In this document: positions 18,601 through 26,868 of the stretch, piece after piece | How positions within the stretch are numbered: the first letter of the stretch is position 1 | How the letters are laid out: each line of letters starts with the position of its first letter | Assembly: GCF_014639075.1 (NCBI RefSeq) | Contig: NZ_BMFS01000003.1 | Span: 124,001 to 188,000 of the forward strand | DNA from: Glycocaulis albus | Lineage (GTDB): Bacteria > Pseudomonadota > Alphaproteobacteria > Caulobacterales > Maricaulaceae | DNA: 64,000 bases | Direction: 5' to 3' | The notes under the pieces: model-generated | Databases searched by the model: none | The model's input: the letters and a program-made list of their open reading frames with translations, nothing else | What the model was told of the DNA's origin: nothing | Program-made: the position numbers and the translations under genes

Positions 18601-19167
18601 GTGGCCAACGCCCCGACCAAAGAACCCAGAAGCTCTGCCCGCGACGTCATCCTGGACGCCGCCGAGCGCGTTGTGGAACGCGACGGCGCCGGCCGGCTGA
18701 CCATTGACGCCGTGGTCCGCGAGAGCGGGTTTTCCAAAGGCGGGGTGCTCTATAATTTTCCCTCCAAGCTGGACCTCATCAAGGGCATGGTGGCGCGCAT
18801 CGTCGATGCCGTGCACTGCGATGTGGAGCTGGCACGCAAGGAGGCCCGCGAGCAGGGCCACTCGGAGCTGTCCGCGCTTATCCGCACCGCCTGCGAGAAA
18901 GAGCCCCATAGCCAGAAATTCATGATGGGGCTGCTGGCGGCCGCTGCCGAGCATCCCGAATTGCTGGACCCGGTCCGCGGCCTGATGACCCAGATGCGCG
19001 ACGACCTTCTGGCCAATGCGTCTGATCCCGATCTTGCCCGGATCGTCTTTCTGGCGGTGGACGGGCTGCACTTTGCCGACCTGCTCGGCATGGACTTTCT
19101 TTCCCCTGATGAACGGGCCCGCGTAGAGGCCCGGCTGGTCGATCTCATTTCGGAGCCCAAGTCATGA
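18601..19167 (+). CDS. TetR/AcrR family transcriptional regulator
   Basis: 188 residues from a GTG at 18601; an ATG at 18553 is also in frame but would place operator 2 inside the gene. The N-terminal helix-turn-helix (about residues 12-58) shows the TetR pattern: VILDAAERVV, then LTIDAVVRESGFSKGGVLYNF and PSKLDLI. The C-terminal half is a helical ligand-binding domain. The gene overlaps the adaptor start by four bases, so regulator and pump are one operon. Autoregulation through the two palindromes upstream is the simplest model. The inducer is unknown. Confidence 0.88.
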   Translation: MANAPTKEPRSSARDVILDAAERVVERDGAGRLTIDAVVRESGFSKGGVLYNFPSKLDLIKGMVARIVDAVHCDVELARKEAREQGHSELSALIRTACEKEPHSQKFMMGLLAAAAEHPELLDPVRGLMTQMRDDLLANASDPDLARIVFLAVDGLHFADLLGMDFLSPDERARVEARLVDLISEPKS

Positions 19168-20258
19168 AGACGCGCTACCTCCTCCCCACTGCCACCGTGC
19201 TGGCCGCCGCCCTTCTGGCGGCCTGCTCCGATGTTGGCGCCACCCCTGAAGAAACGCTGCGCACCGCACGCATCGAGACTGTTGCGGCCCCGACAGGCCT
19301 TGCCCGGCGCGAGTTCGTCGGACGGGTCGAGGCGCGATACAGCGTGGATCTGGCCTTTCAGGTTTCCGGGCGGCTGGCCGAATTTGCCATTCCGGAGGGC
19401 CAGATGGTCGAGGAAGGCACACTGATCGCGCGCCTGGAAGACCAGGACTATGAGCGCGCCCTGCGCGAGGCCCGGGTCCAGCTGCAGCAGGCCCGCACCA
19501 ATCTGGAACGTCAGCAGACCCTGCATGAGCGGGGCATTGCGTCGGATGCCGCACTGGAAGATGCACGCACCGCCTTCGAGTTGCGTTCTGTGGCGCTCGA
19601 CACGATGCGCCAGAACCTGTCTTACGCCACTATCGAGGCGCCGTTCACCGGCCTTCTCAGCCGCAGGCTGGTTGACAACTTCACCACGCTGAGTGCCGGC
19701 CAGCCTGTAGCCCGGCTGCAGGATCTGTCCGAACTACGCGTGGCGATTGCCGTGCCCGAAAGCCTGATCGCAACGCTGGAGCGGCCGGACAGTTATACGA
19801 TATCGGCGCGGTTTCCCTTCATGGCGGAGCGCGAGTTTCCACTCCAGTTCCGTGAGCTGATCGCGGAAGCGGACGCGGCGTCGCAGACCTACAAGGTGAT
19901 GTTCGCCCTGCCCGATAGCCTTCCCGGCAATATTCTGCCGGGCATGACGGTGAATGTGCGTGTGCAGCTCGACCAGGAAAGCCTGCCAGGCGGTGATGCG
20001 GTGCGCATCCCGGTAACGGCGCTGGCGGCCCTGCCCGAGGGCGGGTTTCAGGTCTGGGTGTTCGACCCCGATACCAGCGCGGTCACCGCGCGGCCGGTGC
20101 GCACAAGCCGTGTGGAAGGCAATAGCGTACTGGTGCTGGATGGCGTGCAGGCGGGCGAGCAGATCGTCACTGCCGGTGTCAACGCCCTTCGCGAGGGCAT
20201 GCGCGTGAGGCCCATGAGCTCGTCAGGCGCTATGGCGGCCAACGGCGCCGCACGCTAA
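19164..20258 (+). CDS. RND efflux periplasmic adaptor lipoprotein
   Basis: 364 residues with a lipoprotein signal peptide: hydrophobic residues 6-20 and a lipobox LAAC giving lipidated C21. The order is that of membrane fusion proteins: the lipoyl half around QVSGRLAEFAI, an alpha-hairpin with heptad character (RALREARVQLQQARTNL), the second lipoyl half (YATIEAPFTGLLSRRLV) and a beta-barrel (ITAGVNALREGMRV near the end). The ATG overlaps the tetR stop. It bridges the RND permease encoded 25 bases downstream with an outer-membrane channel encoded elsewhere. Confidence 0.93.
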   Translation: MKTRYLLPTATVLAAALLAACSDVGATPEETLRTARIETVAAPTGLARREFVGRVEARYSVDLAFQVSGRLAEFAIPEGQMVEEGTLIARLEDQDYERALREARVQLQQARTNLERQQTLHERGIASDAALEDARTAFELRSVALDTMRQNLSYATIEAPFTGLLSRRLVDNFTTLSAGQPVARLQDLSELRVAIAVPESLIATLERPDSYTISARFPFMAEREFPLQFRELIAEADAASQTYKVMFALPDSLPGNILPGMTVNVRVQLDQESLPGGDAVRIPVTALAALPEGGFQVWVFDPDTSAVTARPVRTSRVEGNSVLVLDGVQAGEQIVTAGVNALREGMRVRPMSSSGAMAANGAAR

Positions 20259-20283
20259 TCTTCAGACCGGCAGGACAACGACC

Positions 20284-23200
20284 ATGACGGACACTTCCCA
20301 GCAGGCGCCGGGCGAACCTGCGCGCACCGATGACGCGTTCAATCTGGCACGGATCTCCATCGAGAAGCCGGTAATCAGCTGGCTGATCATTCTGGCCTGC
20401 CTGCTAGGGGGTATCTGGGGATTCAACACGGTCGGCCAGCTTGAAGACCCGGACTTCACCATCAAGGAAGCGATCATCTTCACCGCCTATCCGGGTGCAA
20501 CCGCAGAGGAGGTGGAAGCCGAGGTAACCGAACTTCTGGAAGCGGCCATCCAGCAGATGGGCCAGCTGCGCATGGTCACATCGAAATCCATGCCCGGCAT
20601 GTCGGAAATTCAGGTCTCGATCCGCGATGACATTCTCGGCCATCAACTGCCCCAGGTGTGGGATGAGTTGCGCAACCGCGTCGGAGACGCCGCAGCCGGC
20701 CTGCCGCCGGGCGCCGCCCAGCCGCAGGTTGTCGATGATTTCGCCGATGTTTACGGCATTCTCTATGCGGTAACCGCGCCTGGCTATTCGGACCGGGAGT
20801 GGCGCGACATGGCGCGCAATCTGCGCCGCGAACTGCTAGTCGTCCGCGGTGTGTCGCGGGTGGAAGTGGCAGGGCTGCCCGATGAGCGGATCTATATCGA
20901 GATCGCACAGGAACAGCTCGCCCGGCTGGGCCTGCCCTTTGACGCCGTCCTGCAGGCGGTGAGCAATGAAAATGCCGTGGTACAGGCGGGCGAAACGCCC
21001 GCCGGTGACCGCCTGTTGCGCGTTACCGTTCCCCAGCGCGTGGACGGTGTGGAAGCGCTGGAGAACATTCTCATCAATCCGCGTGCTTCTGCTGGCGATT
21101 TACGCCTGTCCGATATCGCGGCCGTCTCGCGCGCGCCGCTCGAGCGCGAGGACTTCTACGCCTATCACAATGGCGAGCGCGTGTTCACGCTGGGCATAGC
21201 CGCCCTGCCCGATGCCAATATTGTCGATGTCGGCCAGCGGGTCGAAGAACGCCTGCGTCAGCTGGAGGCCGACCTGCCCGTGGGCGTGGAGCTGAGCCCG
21301 ATCTACGAGCAGCACGTGGTCGTCGACCAGGCGATTGGCGGCTTCCTCATCAACCTCGCCATGTCGCTGGGCATCGTCATTGTGATGCTGTGCGTGTTCA
21401 TGGGCTGGCGGGCCGGCGTGACCGTGGGCGCCACCCTGCTCCTCACCGTGCTGGGCACTCTGTTCTTCATGTCGGTTTTTGACATCACCATGCAGCGCAT
21501 CTCGCTCGGCGCGCTGATCATCGCCATGGGCATGCTGGTCGACAATGCGATTGTCGTCACCGAGAGCATGCAGATCGATGTGCAGCGCGGCGTACGCCGC
21601 CAGATCGCCGCCGAGCGCGCGGTGAAAACCACTCAGATGCCTTTGCTGGGCGCGACGATCATCGGCATCATGGCCTTTTCGGGCATGGGTCTGTCGCAGG
21701 ATTCCACCGGCGAGTTCATGTTCTCCATGTTTGCCGTCATCGGCATATCGCTGGGCCTGTCCTGGCTGCTGGCCATCACCGTTTCGCCGATGATCGCCTA
21801 TGCCCTGTTCAAGTCCGAGCGCGGCTCCAAACCCAACCCCTATGGCGGGCGCACCTATTCGGCCTACCGGGCCATTCTCACCGGAGCGCTGCGCCGGCGC
21901 TGGCTGACCCTGATGGCACTGATAATGATCACGCTCGTCAGCTTCTGGGGTTTTGGCTTTGTTCGGGCCGCCTTCTTCCCTGATTCCGATACGCCGCTCT
22001 TTTACGTCAATATCGAGCTGCCACAGGGGACGGATATTCTGGCAACAGACCGGGCGGTGCGCGATGCGGCAGGCTTTGCGCTGGTGCAGGCGGAAACCGA
22101 GGCCGTGACCACGTTTGTGGGACGCGGGGGCACACGCTTCATGCTGACCTATTCGTCCGAACAGCCCAATACCGCCTACGGACAGCTGGTAGTACGCGCG
22201 CACTCCACCGATGTCATTCCGGCCCTGTCAGAGCGCATTGTCGGCCATATCCGCGAGACACTGCCCGAGGCCGACGTGCGTGGTGAACGCATCGTCTTTG
22301 GCCCGCCTGCGGGTGCCAGGCTGGAAGCGCGCTTTTCCGGACCCGACGCGGACGTTCTGCGCGCGCTGGGCGAGGAGGCGGTCGAACGCCTTCGCGAAAC
22401 CGGCACCCTTGCCGATGTGCGTCATAGCTGGCGCAACCGGGAGCTGATGCTGGAGCCGGTCATCTCTGCCGACCGGGCGCGGGCCACCGGAGTGACGCGC
22501 GAGGATATCGGCGAAGCCCTGCACTTTGCCACCGAAGGCACGCGCGTCGGCCTCTATCGCGAGGGCGATCTGCTGATACCGATCATCGCCCGCGCGCCGC
22601 TGGCCGAGCGCGAAAATCCGTCGGCACTGGAAGACCGGCTGATCTGGAGCCCGTCGCAGAACACCTATGTGCCGATCACACAGGCGGTTGAGCGCTTCGA
22701 GCTGGTCGCGCGCGACACGCTGATCCGCCGGCGTGACCGCGTGCGCACCCTGACGGTGCAGGCCAATCCGCCCGAAGGCGAGACCGCGGCGTCGGCATTC
22801 GGACGCTTCTCCGGCGTGATCAACTCCATCGATCTGCCGCGCGGCTATTCGGTGGAATGGGGCGGGGAGATCGAGGCCAACGAGGAGGCGAACGAGTCAC
22901 TGGGCCAGGTGCTGCCCCTGAGCCTGATCGTGATGCTGGTCGTCAGTTTCCTGCTGTTCCAGAAGGTCCGCCAGCCACTGATCATCTGGGCGATCGTGCC
23001 GATGAGCATTTGCGGGGTGACGGCAGGCCTGCTGATTACCAATATCGCCTTCTCCTTCACCGCGCTTCTGGGTTTCCTCTCGCTCTCGGGCATGCTGATC
23101 AAGAACGCCATCGTGCTGGTGGACGAGCTCGACCAGCGCATTGCCAACGGTGACGAGGCCTTCGATGCCGTGCGCGAAGGCTCTGTCAGCCGTCTGCGCC

Positions 23201-23397
23201 CGGTATTCCTGGCGTCGGCCACCACCATCCTCGGCATGATGCCGCTGATCGCTGATGCCTTCTTCCAGGGCATGGCCGTCACGATCATTGGCGGGCTGGC
23301 GTTTGCGACGGTTCTCACACTGGTGGCAGCGCCCGTACTGTACGCGCTGTTTTTCGGTATCCGCGCGCCTCAGCCTGCGTCTTCGCCGAAAGGTTAA
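20284..23397 (+). CDS. RND efflux permease (HAE-like)
   Basis: 1037 residues in the usual two-half RND layout with twelve membrane helices. An early WLIILACLLGG helix is followed by the porter domain start (EDPDFTIKEAIIFTAYPG). Helix 4 reads GMLVDNAIVVTES, so the second proton-relay aspartate of AcrB is replaced by asparagine, as in many non-AcrB members. Helix 10-11 has LSGMLIKNAIVLVDE. It is the terminal gene of the TetR-adaptor-permease operon. Substrates cannot be deduced. The TolC-type partner is not in the window. Confidence 0.94.
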   Translation: MTDTSQQAPGEPARTDDAFNLARISIEKPVISWLIILACLLGGIWGFNTVGQLEDPDFTIKEAIIFTAYPGATAEEVEAEVTELLEAAIQQMGQLRMVTSKSMPGMSEIQVSIRDDILGHQLPQVWDELRNRVGDAAAGLPPGAAQPQVVDDFADVYGILYAVTAPGYSDREWRDMARNLRRELLVVRGVSRVEVAGLPDERIYIEIAQEQLARLGLPFDAVLQAVSNENAVVQAGETPAGDRLLRVTVPQRVDGVEALENILINPRASAGDLRLSDIAAVSRAPLEREDFYAYHNGERVFTLGIAALPDANIVDVGQRVEERLRQLEADLPVGVELSPIYEQHVVVDQAIGGFLINLAMSLGIVIVMLCVFMGWRAGVTVGATLLLTVLGTLFFMSVFDITMQRISLGALIIAMGMLVDNAIVVTESMQIDVQRGVRRQIAAERAVKTTQMPLLGATIIGIMAFSGMGLSQDSTGEFMFSMFAVIGISLGLSWLLAITVSPMIAYALFKSERGSKPNPYGGRTYSAYRAILTGALRRRWLTLMALIMITLVSFWGFGFVRAAFFPDSDTPLFYVNIELPQGTDILATDRAVRDAAGFALVQAETEAVTTFVGRGGTRFMLTYSSEQPNTAYGQLVVRAHSTDVIPALSERIVGHIRETLPEADVRGERIVFGPPAGARLEARFSGPDADVLRALGEEAVERLRETGTLADVRHSWRNRELMLEPVISADRARATGVTREDIGEALHFATEGTRVGLYREGDLLIPIIARAPLAERENPSALEDRLIWSPSQNTYVPITQAVERFELVARDTLIRRRDRVRTLTVQANPPEGETAASAFGRFSGVINSIDLPRGYSVEWGGEIEANEEANESLGQVLPLSLIVMLVVSFLLFQKVRQPLIIWAIVPMSICGVTAGLLITNIAFSFTALLGFLSLSGMLIKNAIVLVDELDQRIANGDEAFDAVREGSVSRLRPVFLASATTILGMMPLIADAFFQGMAVTIIGGLAFATVLTLVAAPVLYALFFGIRAPQPASSPKG

Positions 23398-23452
23398 CGT
23401 GTCATAAACGCAATCAGCGCGAGATGGCGGTGAAGCCGGAAGGATTCCCGCC

Positions 23453-24259
23453 ATGCTGATTACCAGCCGCGACCGCCTCGAGCCCCGTTCCGGGGAGCAC
23501 ACCTATACCTTGCGGTTTACCCTGCCGGCCAATCGCGATCCGCTGCAGGATGACGCCCTGGCCGAGCACATAGACAGCTTCGTGCGCCTCTACCTGACCC
23601 GGTTTGATGCCCGTTCAACGCGCGCCGCCAGAACCGGACCTTTGCGCTGGATGCTGGTTTCGGGCTCGCAGAAAATGGCCGAGATGGAAAAGGTCCGGGC
23701 CGAGCTGGAAGTGACCCTGTTCGGTTCGGGGGATTCCGGCACGCGCGGGCAGGCCATACTGGTAGAGACTCCGGCCGAAAACGAGGATGAAGCCTATATT
23801 CCCGCAATGCCCGAGGGCTCTGCGGCCGCGGATCGGCCAGCGCAAGCCGGAACAGTGCCGTGCCCGGCGGACGGCCCTGACGCCTTGCGTGAGGAGCTGG
23901 CCGCCTTCCGCGCCGATATGCGCGAAATTGCCGCCAGCTTTCACGGCGCGGATATGGGCGGGACGCTCGATACCTTCCGCGCCGGTCTCGACGCCCTCGC
24001 GCAGCGCATGGAAGCGGGCATTTCCGAAGCGGCAGGCCGGGTAGAGGGCGCTGCCGAACGGATCGACATGGCCACGGCCAGACTGCCCGATGCAGACCGT
24101 CTCGAACTCGCCCTGACGCGCAATGATGCCTCTGCAGCCCTGATCACCAATGGCCTTCAGGAAAGCCTGAAACTGCTGCTCAAGGCGGTGGAAGGGCTGG
24201 AGCGCCAGAATGCAGGCGGGCCAAAGCTGCTCGACCGGCTAGGCCGTGAGGCCGCCTGA
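23453..24259 (+). CDS. hypothetical protein with C-terminal coiled coil
   Basis: 268 residues, no family recognised. The N-terminal 85 residues look folded (alternating strands and helices, with TYTLRFTLPANRD and a RFDARSTRAARTG segment). A Pro/Ala/Glu-rich linker (about residues 95-145) and a long helical region (about 145-260) with repeated Ala/Leu/Glu heptads follow, which suggests oligomerisation. No signal peptide or membrane segment is seen, so it is probably cytoplasmic. A GGAAGGATTCC stretch ahead of the ATG can serve as ribosome binding site. It follows the RND operon by 55 bases on the same strand, but codes for nothing obviously related to efflux. Confidence 0.7.
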   Translation: MLITSRDRLEPRSGEHTYTLRFTLPANRDPLQDDALAEHIDSFVRLYLTRFDARSTRAARTGPLRWMLVSGSQKMAEMEKVRAELEVTLFGSGDSGTRGQAILVETPAENEDEAYIPAMPEGSAAADRPAQAGTVPCPADGPDALREELAAFRADMREIAASFHGADMGGTLDTFRAGLDALAQRMEAGISEAAGRVEGAAERIDMATARLPDADRLELALTRNDASAALITNGLQESLKLLLKAVEGLERQNAGGPKLLDRLGREAA

Positions 24260-24269
24260 TCCTCATTTT

Positions 24270-24298
24270 TTGCTTCAACATTACGGCGAAGTAATGTT
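24270..24298 (+). promoter_or_regulatory. perfect inverted repeat with overlapping promoter-like hexamers
   Basis: AACATTAC (24277-24284), six bases, GTAATGTT (24291-24298) form a perfect 8-base inverted repeat. A TTGCTT (24270-24275) and a TAATGT (24292-24297) are spaced by 16 bases, so the repeat lies within a candidate promoter for the small gene at 24334. It could be an operator or a short hairpin; there is no T-run to make it a terminator. Confidence 0.4.
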
Positions 24299-24333
24299 AG
24301 CCTCTCCGGTGAATGGGGTCTGGGGAGGCAACC

Positions 24334-24540
24334 ATGCGGTTCGTGTTCGGGATTGCAGCAGCGGTCATCATCTGCGCCGGCTGGGCTATCTGTCCGGCTT
24401 CATTGCGTGAAGAGGTGACCCGGTCGGTCACACCCGATGCCGAGACAGTCGAGGAAATGCGCGCGGGCGCCGAGGTGATCCTCGCGGCACTGGCCGTCCA
24501 GGCGCCCGATCTGGACGAAGACGAGCGCGCCGGGCATTAG
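24334..24540 (+). CDS. small hypothetical exported/anchored protein
   Basis: 68 residues. The ATG at 24334 follows a strong GGGGAGG ribosome binding site. Residues 2-19 form a hydrophobic segment (FVFGIAAAVIICAGWAI) with a Cys-Pro-Ala just after it, giving a signal peptide or a single anchor; the remainder is acidic and helical. No family is recognised. The good ribosome binding site and an upstream palindrome-bearing promoter make it likely to be expressed. Confidence 0.6.
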   Translation: MRFVFGIAAAVIICAGWAICPASLREEVTRSVTPDAETVEEMRAGAEVILAALAVQAPDLDEDERAGH

Positions 24541-24570
24541 GGCCGGCAAGACAGCGCGATATCTGCCTTT

Positions 24571-25434
24571 CTACACCGCGCTGTCGTACTCGGTTGTATC
24601 ATCCTCTTCATCGATCGGATCGGTGCGCTCTTCAGGGCGGGCCTTCGGTGGCCAGGGAAACACGGCGCTGGTGCGGGCGGCATAGTCCGCATAGCCCGGA
24701 CGCGAGGTTTTCATCCCCTTTTCCAGCAAGGGCACGCCTGACCAGCGCAGCAGGGTGAAGGTCAGGAAGGCCGGGCCGATGAAGGACCAGAAGCCAAGAG
24801 CCGTTTCCGCCGCAATCAGCCAGATACCCCACCAGGCGCACATCTCGCCAAAATAGTTGGGATGGCGCGACCAGGACCACAGGCCCTGATCCATGACCTT
24901 GCCCTTGTTGGCCGGGTTCTCCCTGAAAACCGAAAGCTGCCAGTCGGCAATGGCTTCATAAGCGATGCCGAACACCGCCAGCGCAAAGCCGAACAGGGCC
25001 AGGATGCCAAAGCCGGCCGGTACCGCACTGACCTGGCCGAGCTGGACCGGCAGGCAGACAATGAAGAGCAGTATGGCCTGCGGGCCAAAAACGGCGATGC
25101 CCGTCGCCTTGTCATAATCCCAGCCGCGCTTGTCCTGCAGCCGGCCGACCAGCGCCTGGTAGCGCTTGTCCGGCCCTTCCCGGCCCCAGCGGTGGAAGAG
25201 ATGCAGGCCAAGGCGCATGCCCCACGCGATAGTGAGGCCCGCCAGGACCAGCTTGCGCTCCAGCCAGCCATCTCCCGCCATGATGAAGGTCGTCAGGGCA
25301 AGGATGACCATGCCGAAGGCCCAGAACGCATCGACAAAGCTCGGATCCTTGATCTTGCGGCTCCACAGCCATAGCCCGGCGAAAAGCGCGGCGATGATCA
25401 GAAAATTGATGATCAGGATCAGGGCAAGCGGCAT
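24571..25434 (-). CDS. DUF1295 domain-containing membrane protein (steroid 5-alpha-reductase-like)
   Basis: 287 residues with about six to seven transmembrane helices. The C-terminal half carries the family hallmark GLWSWSRHPNYFGEMCAWWGIWL, here split by the conserved SRHPNYFGE core, then PLLEKGMKTSRPGYADY. These residues bind NADPH in the 3-oxo-5-alpha-steroid 4-dehydrogenase/ICMT superfamily. A short acidic tail follows. The substrate of bacterial DUF1295 members is unknown; reduction of an isoprenoid or fatty chain is plausible. It is a single gene on the minus strand. Confidence 0.85.
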   Translation of the reverse strand: MPLALILIINFLIIAALFAGLWLWSRKIKDPSFVDAFWAFGMVILALTTFIMAGDGWLERKLVLAGLTIAWGMRLGLHLFHRWGREGPDKRYQALVGRLQDKRGWDYDKATGIAVFGPQAILLFIVCLPVQLGQVSAVPAGFGILALFGFALAVFGIAYEAIADWQLSVFRENPANKGKVMDQGLWSWSRHPNYFGEMCAWWGIWLIAAETALGFWSFIGPAFLTFTLLRWSGVPLLEKGMKTSRPGYADYAARTSAVFPWPPKARPEERTDPIDEEDDTTEYDSAV

Positions 25435-25513
25435 GGCAATCCTCTCAGGACACAGCTGGCTTTGATTACAAAGCTAGCGTACGCCGCCAGGAAGAGCGAG
25501 GGGGCGCTTACGT

Positions 25514-25927
25514 TTAATCGCGTACCAGCCAGCGCCAGCCCGCCATTCCCGCCAGCATGGCGGCTACAAATACCAGAGCGGGCATAGCGCCCGTACCAAG
25601 GGCTGTCAGTGCCGGGCCGGGGCAGAAGCCCACCAGCCCCCAGCCGACGCCGAACATGGCAGCCCCGCCCATCAGGCGCGCATCCAGTTTCGTGGCAGTT
25701 GGCACATTGAAGCGCTCGGCAAAGAGCGGAGCCGGACGCTTCAGGACAAGGCGGTAGCCAATGAAGACAGTTCCGGCAGCGCCCGCCATCACGAAGGCAA
25801 GGCTGGGATCCCATTGCCCGGCAATATCAAGAAAGTTCAGCACCTTGGCCGGGTTGACCATGCCGGACACTATGAGCCCAAGGCCAAAGACCAGGCCGGC
25901 TGCAAGAGCGGAGAGAACAACTTTCAT
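25514..25927 (-). CDS. YeeE/YedE (DUF6691) sulfur-transport half protein
   Basis: 137 residues from the ATG at 25927; an upstream in-frame start would add 54 residues without membrane character and overlap the preceding gene. It has four hydrophobic segments. The conserved VSGMVNPAKVLNFLDIAGQWDPS region (GMxNPxKVxxFLD) and the GLVGFCPGPALTALG motif, with its cysteine, define the YedE half that pairs with the next protein. Together the two halves resemble a split thiosulfate/sulfur importer of the YeeE/YedE family. It follows the sister gene by ten bases. Confidence 0.88.
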   Translation of the reverse strand: MKVVLSALAAGLVFGLGLIVSGMVNPAKVLNFLDIAGQWDPSLAFVMAGAAGTVFIGYRLVLKRPAPLFAERFNVPTATKLDARLMGGAAMFGVGWGLVGFCPGPALTALGTGAMPALVFVAAMLAGMAGWRWLVRD

Positions 25928-25937
25928 GGCGCGCGTC

Positions 25938-26375
25938 CTATACAAGGTGGCGGGTGACAAAAACGGTGAGAAGGGCTGCGGCCATGAAGACACCGGTCGC
26001 CGCCGCAGAACGCAGGGACAGCCTGGCGAGGCCGCACACGCCATGTCCGGACGTGCAGCCCGAACCGATCTGGGTACCAGCACCGACAATCAGCCCGGCC
26101 ACGGCAAGTAGCGGCCAGCTGTCCGTGACACTGACCTCGGGCATGGCGCCGGTAACGGCGAGCCAGATGAGGGGCGCCATGATGAGGCCTGCCGCAAAGG
26201 CGAGCCGCCAGTAGCGGTCGAGACCCGTAAATGGTGCCGGGCCGAGAAGTCCGCCGACTATGCCGGCAATACCGGCGATACGGCCATTGAACGCCATCAG
26301 CATCACCGCTGACAGCCCGATCAGAACCCCGCCCGCGAGCGCGGAAAGCGGAGTGAATGCGGTGGGTGTATCCAT
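25938..26375 (-). CDS. YeeE/YedE family sulfur-transport half protein
   Basis: 145 residues, about four transmembrane helices. The conserved GxxxGxGCTSGHGVCGLARLS motif holds two cysteines thought to handle thiosulfate or persulfide in this family. It starts the two-gene unit that runs away from the ArsR regulator; the shared intergenic region contains a palindrome, so both directions are likely controlled by the same repressor. The pair is a usual companion of the BigR operon. Confidence 0.9.
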   Translation of the reverse strand: MDTPTAFTPLSALAGGVLIGLSAVMLMAFNGRIAGIAGIVGGLLGPAPFTGLDRYWRLAFAAGLIMAPLIWLAVTGAMPEVSVTDSWPLLAVAGLIVGAGTQIGSGCTSGHGVCGLARLSLRSAAATGVFMAAALLTVFVTRHLV

Positions 26376-26426
26376 TTGCGTTTCTGTCCTGTCATGCGGG
26401 CGGGGATAAAGGTCACTGCCTCATAC

Positions 26427-26454
26427 TTGTCATTTATCAAAAATGATATATATG
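26427..26454. promoter_or_regulatory. candidate BigR/SqrR-type operator and arsR promoter
   Basis: Between the divergent YeeE and arsR genes, TTGTCA (26427-26432) and TATATG (26449-26454), 16 bases apart, make a promoter for the arsR side. The spacer holds overlapping AT-rich palindromes: TATCA-AAAA-TGATA (26435-26448) and TCATTT...AAATGA (26430-26446). Location and AT-rich symmetry agree with BigR-type operators. This promoter also shows that the ATG at 26443 lies before the expected transcript start. Confidence 0.55.
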
Positions 26455-26502
26455 TGTTGCGAGCGCAAGCCCCGGCGTGAAATTTCCTTTCCCCGGGGCG
26501 TA

Positions 26503-26868
26503 ATGAGAATGGAGCTGGCCATGCAGGCAGGTCTTGATCTTGAGATGGTGCGCGCCCGCGCCGAGGAGGTGTCCGGGCTGCTAAAGCTGCTATCCCACCC
26601 GAACCGGCTGCTGGTCGTGTGTGAACTGGCGGACGGCGAACTGCCCGTATCGGCGATCGAGGCCCGCACAGGCGTCGCCCAGCCCAATCTCTCGCGTGAT
26701 CTCGCCCGGCTGCGCACCGAGGGCATTGTCTCCACGCGCCGCCAGTCGAAACAGATATTCTATTCCCTGACCGATCCGCGCATTATCGCCGTGATGCGGG
26801 CGCTGTGTGACGCGTTCGCCCCGGCACCCGGCGCGGCAAATGATTCAAGCAAGGAGTATGTGTCATGA
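26503..26868 (+). CDS. ArsR-family persulfide-responsive regulator (BigR/SqrR/YgaV type)
   Basis: 121 residues from the ATG at 26503 (26509 is an alternative). It has an ArsR winged helix: LLKLLSHPNRLLVVCEL, a recognition helix AQPNLSRDLARLR, and a wing (TRRQSKQIFYSL). C40 in RLLVVC sits at the position of the first redox cysteine of BigR-type proteins. The second cysteine, expected close to the C-terminal LxxxYC end, is here at C102 (RALCDAF), about one helical turn earlier. No arsenic-type CVC metal site is present. The hydrolase start overlaps the stop, so the regulator heads the sulfur operon. Confidence 0.85.
   Translation: MRMELAMQAGLDLEMVRARAEEVSGLLKLLSHPNRLLVVCELADGELPVSAIEARTGVAQPNLSRDLARLRTEGIVSTRRQSKQIFYSLTDPRIIAVMRALCDAFAPAPGAANDSSKEYVS

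Noticed and set aside
26443-26502. Upstream start of the ArsR gene
   Set aside because: This ATG overlaps the -10 region of the candidate promoter and adds a Cys/Arg-rich stretch not seen in the family.
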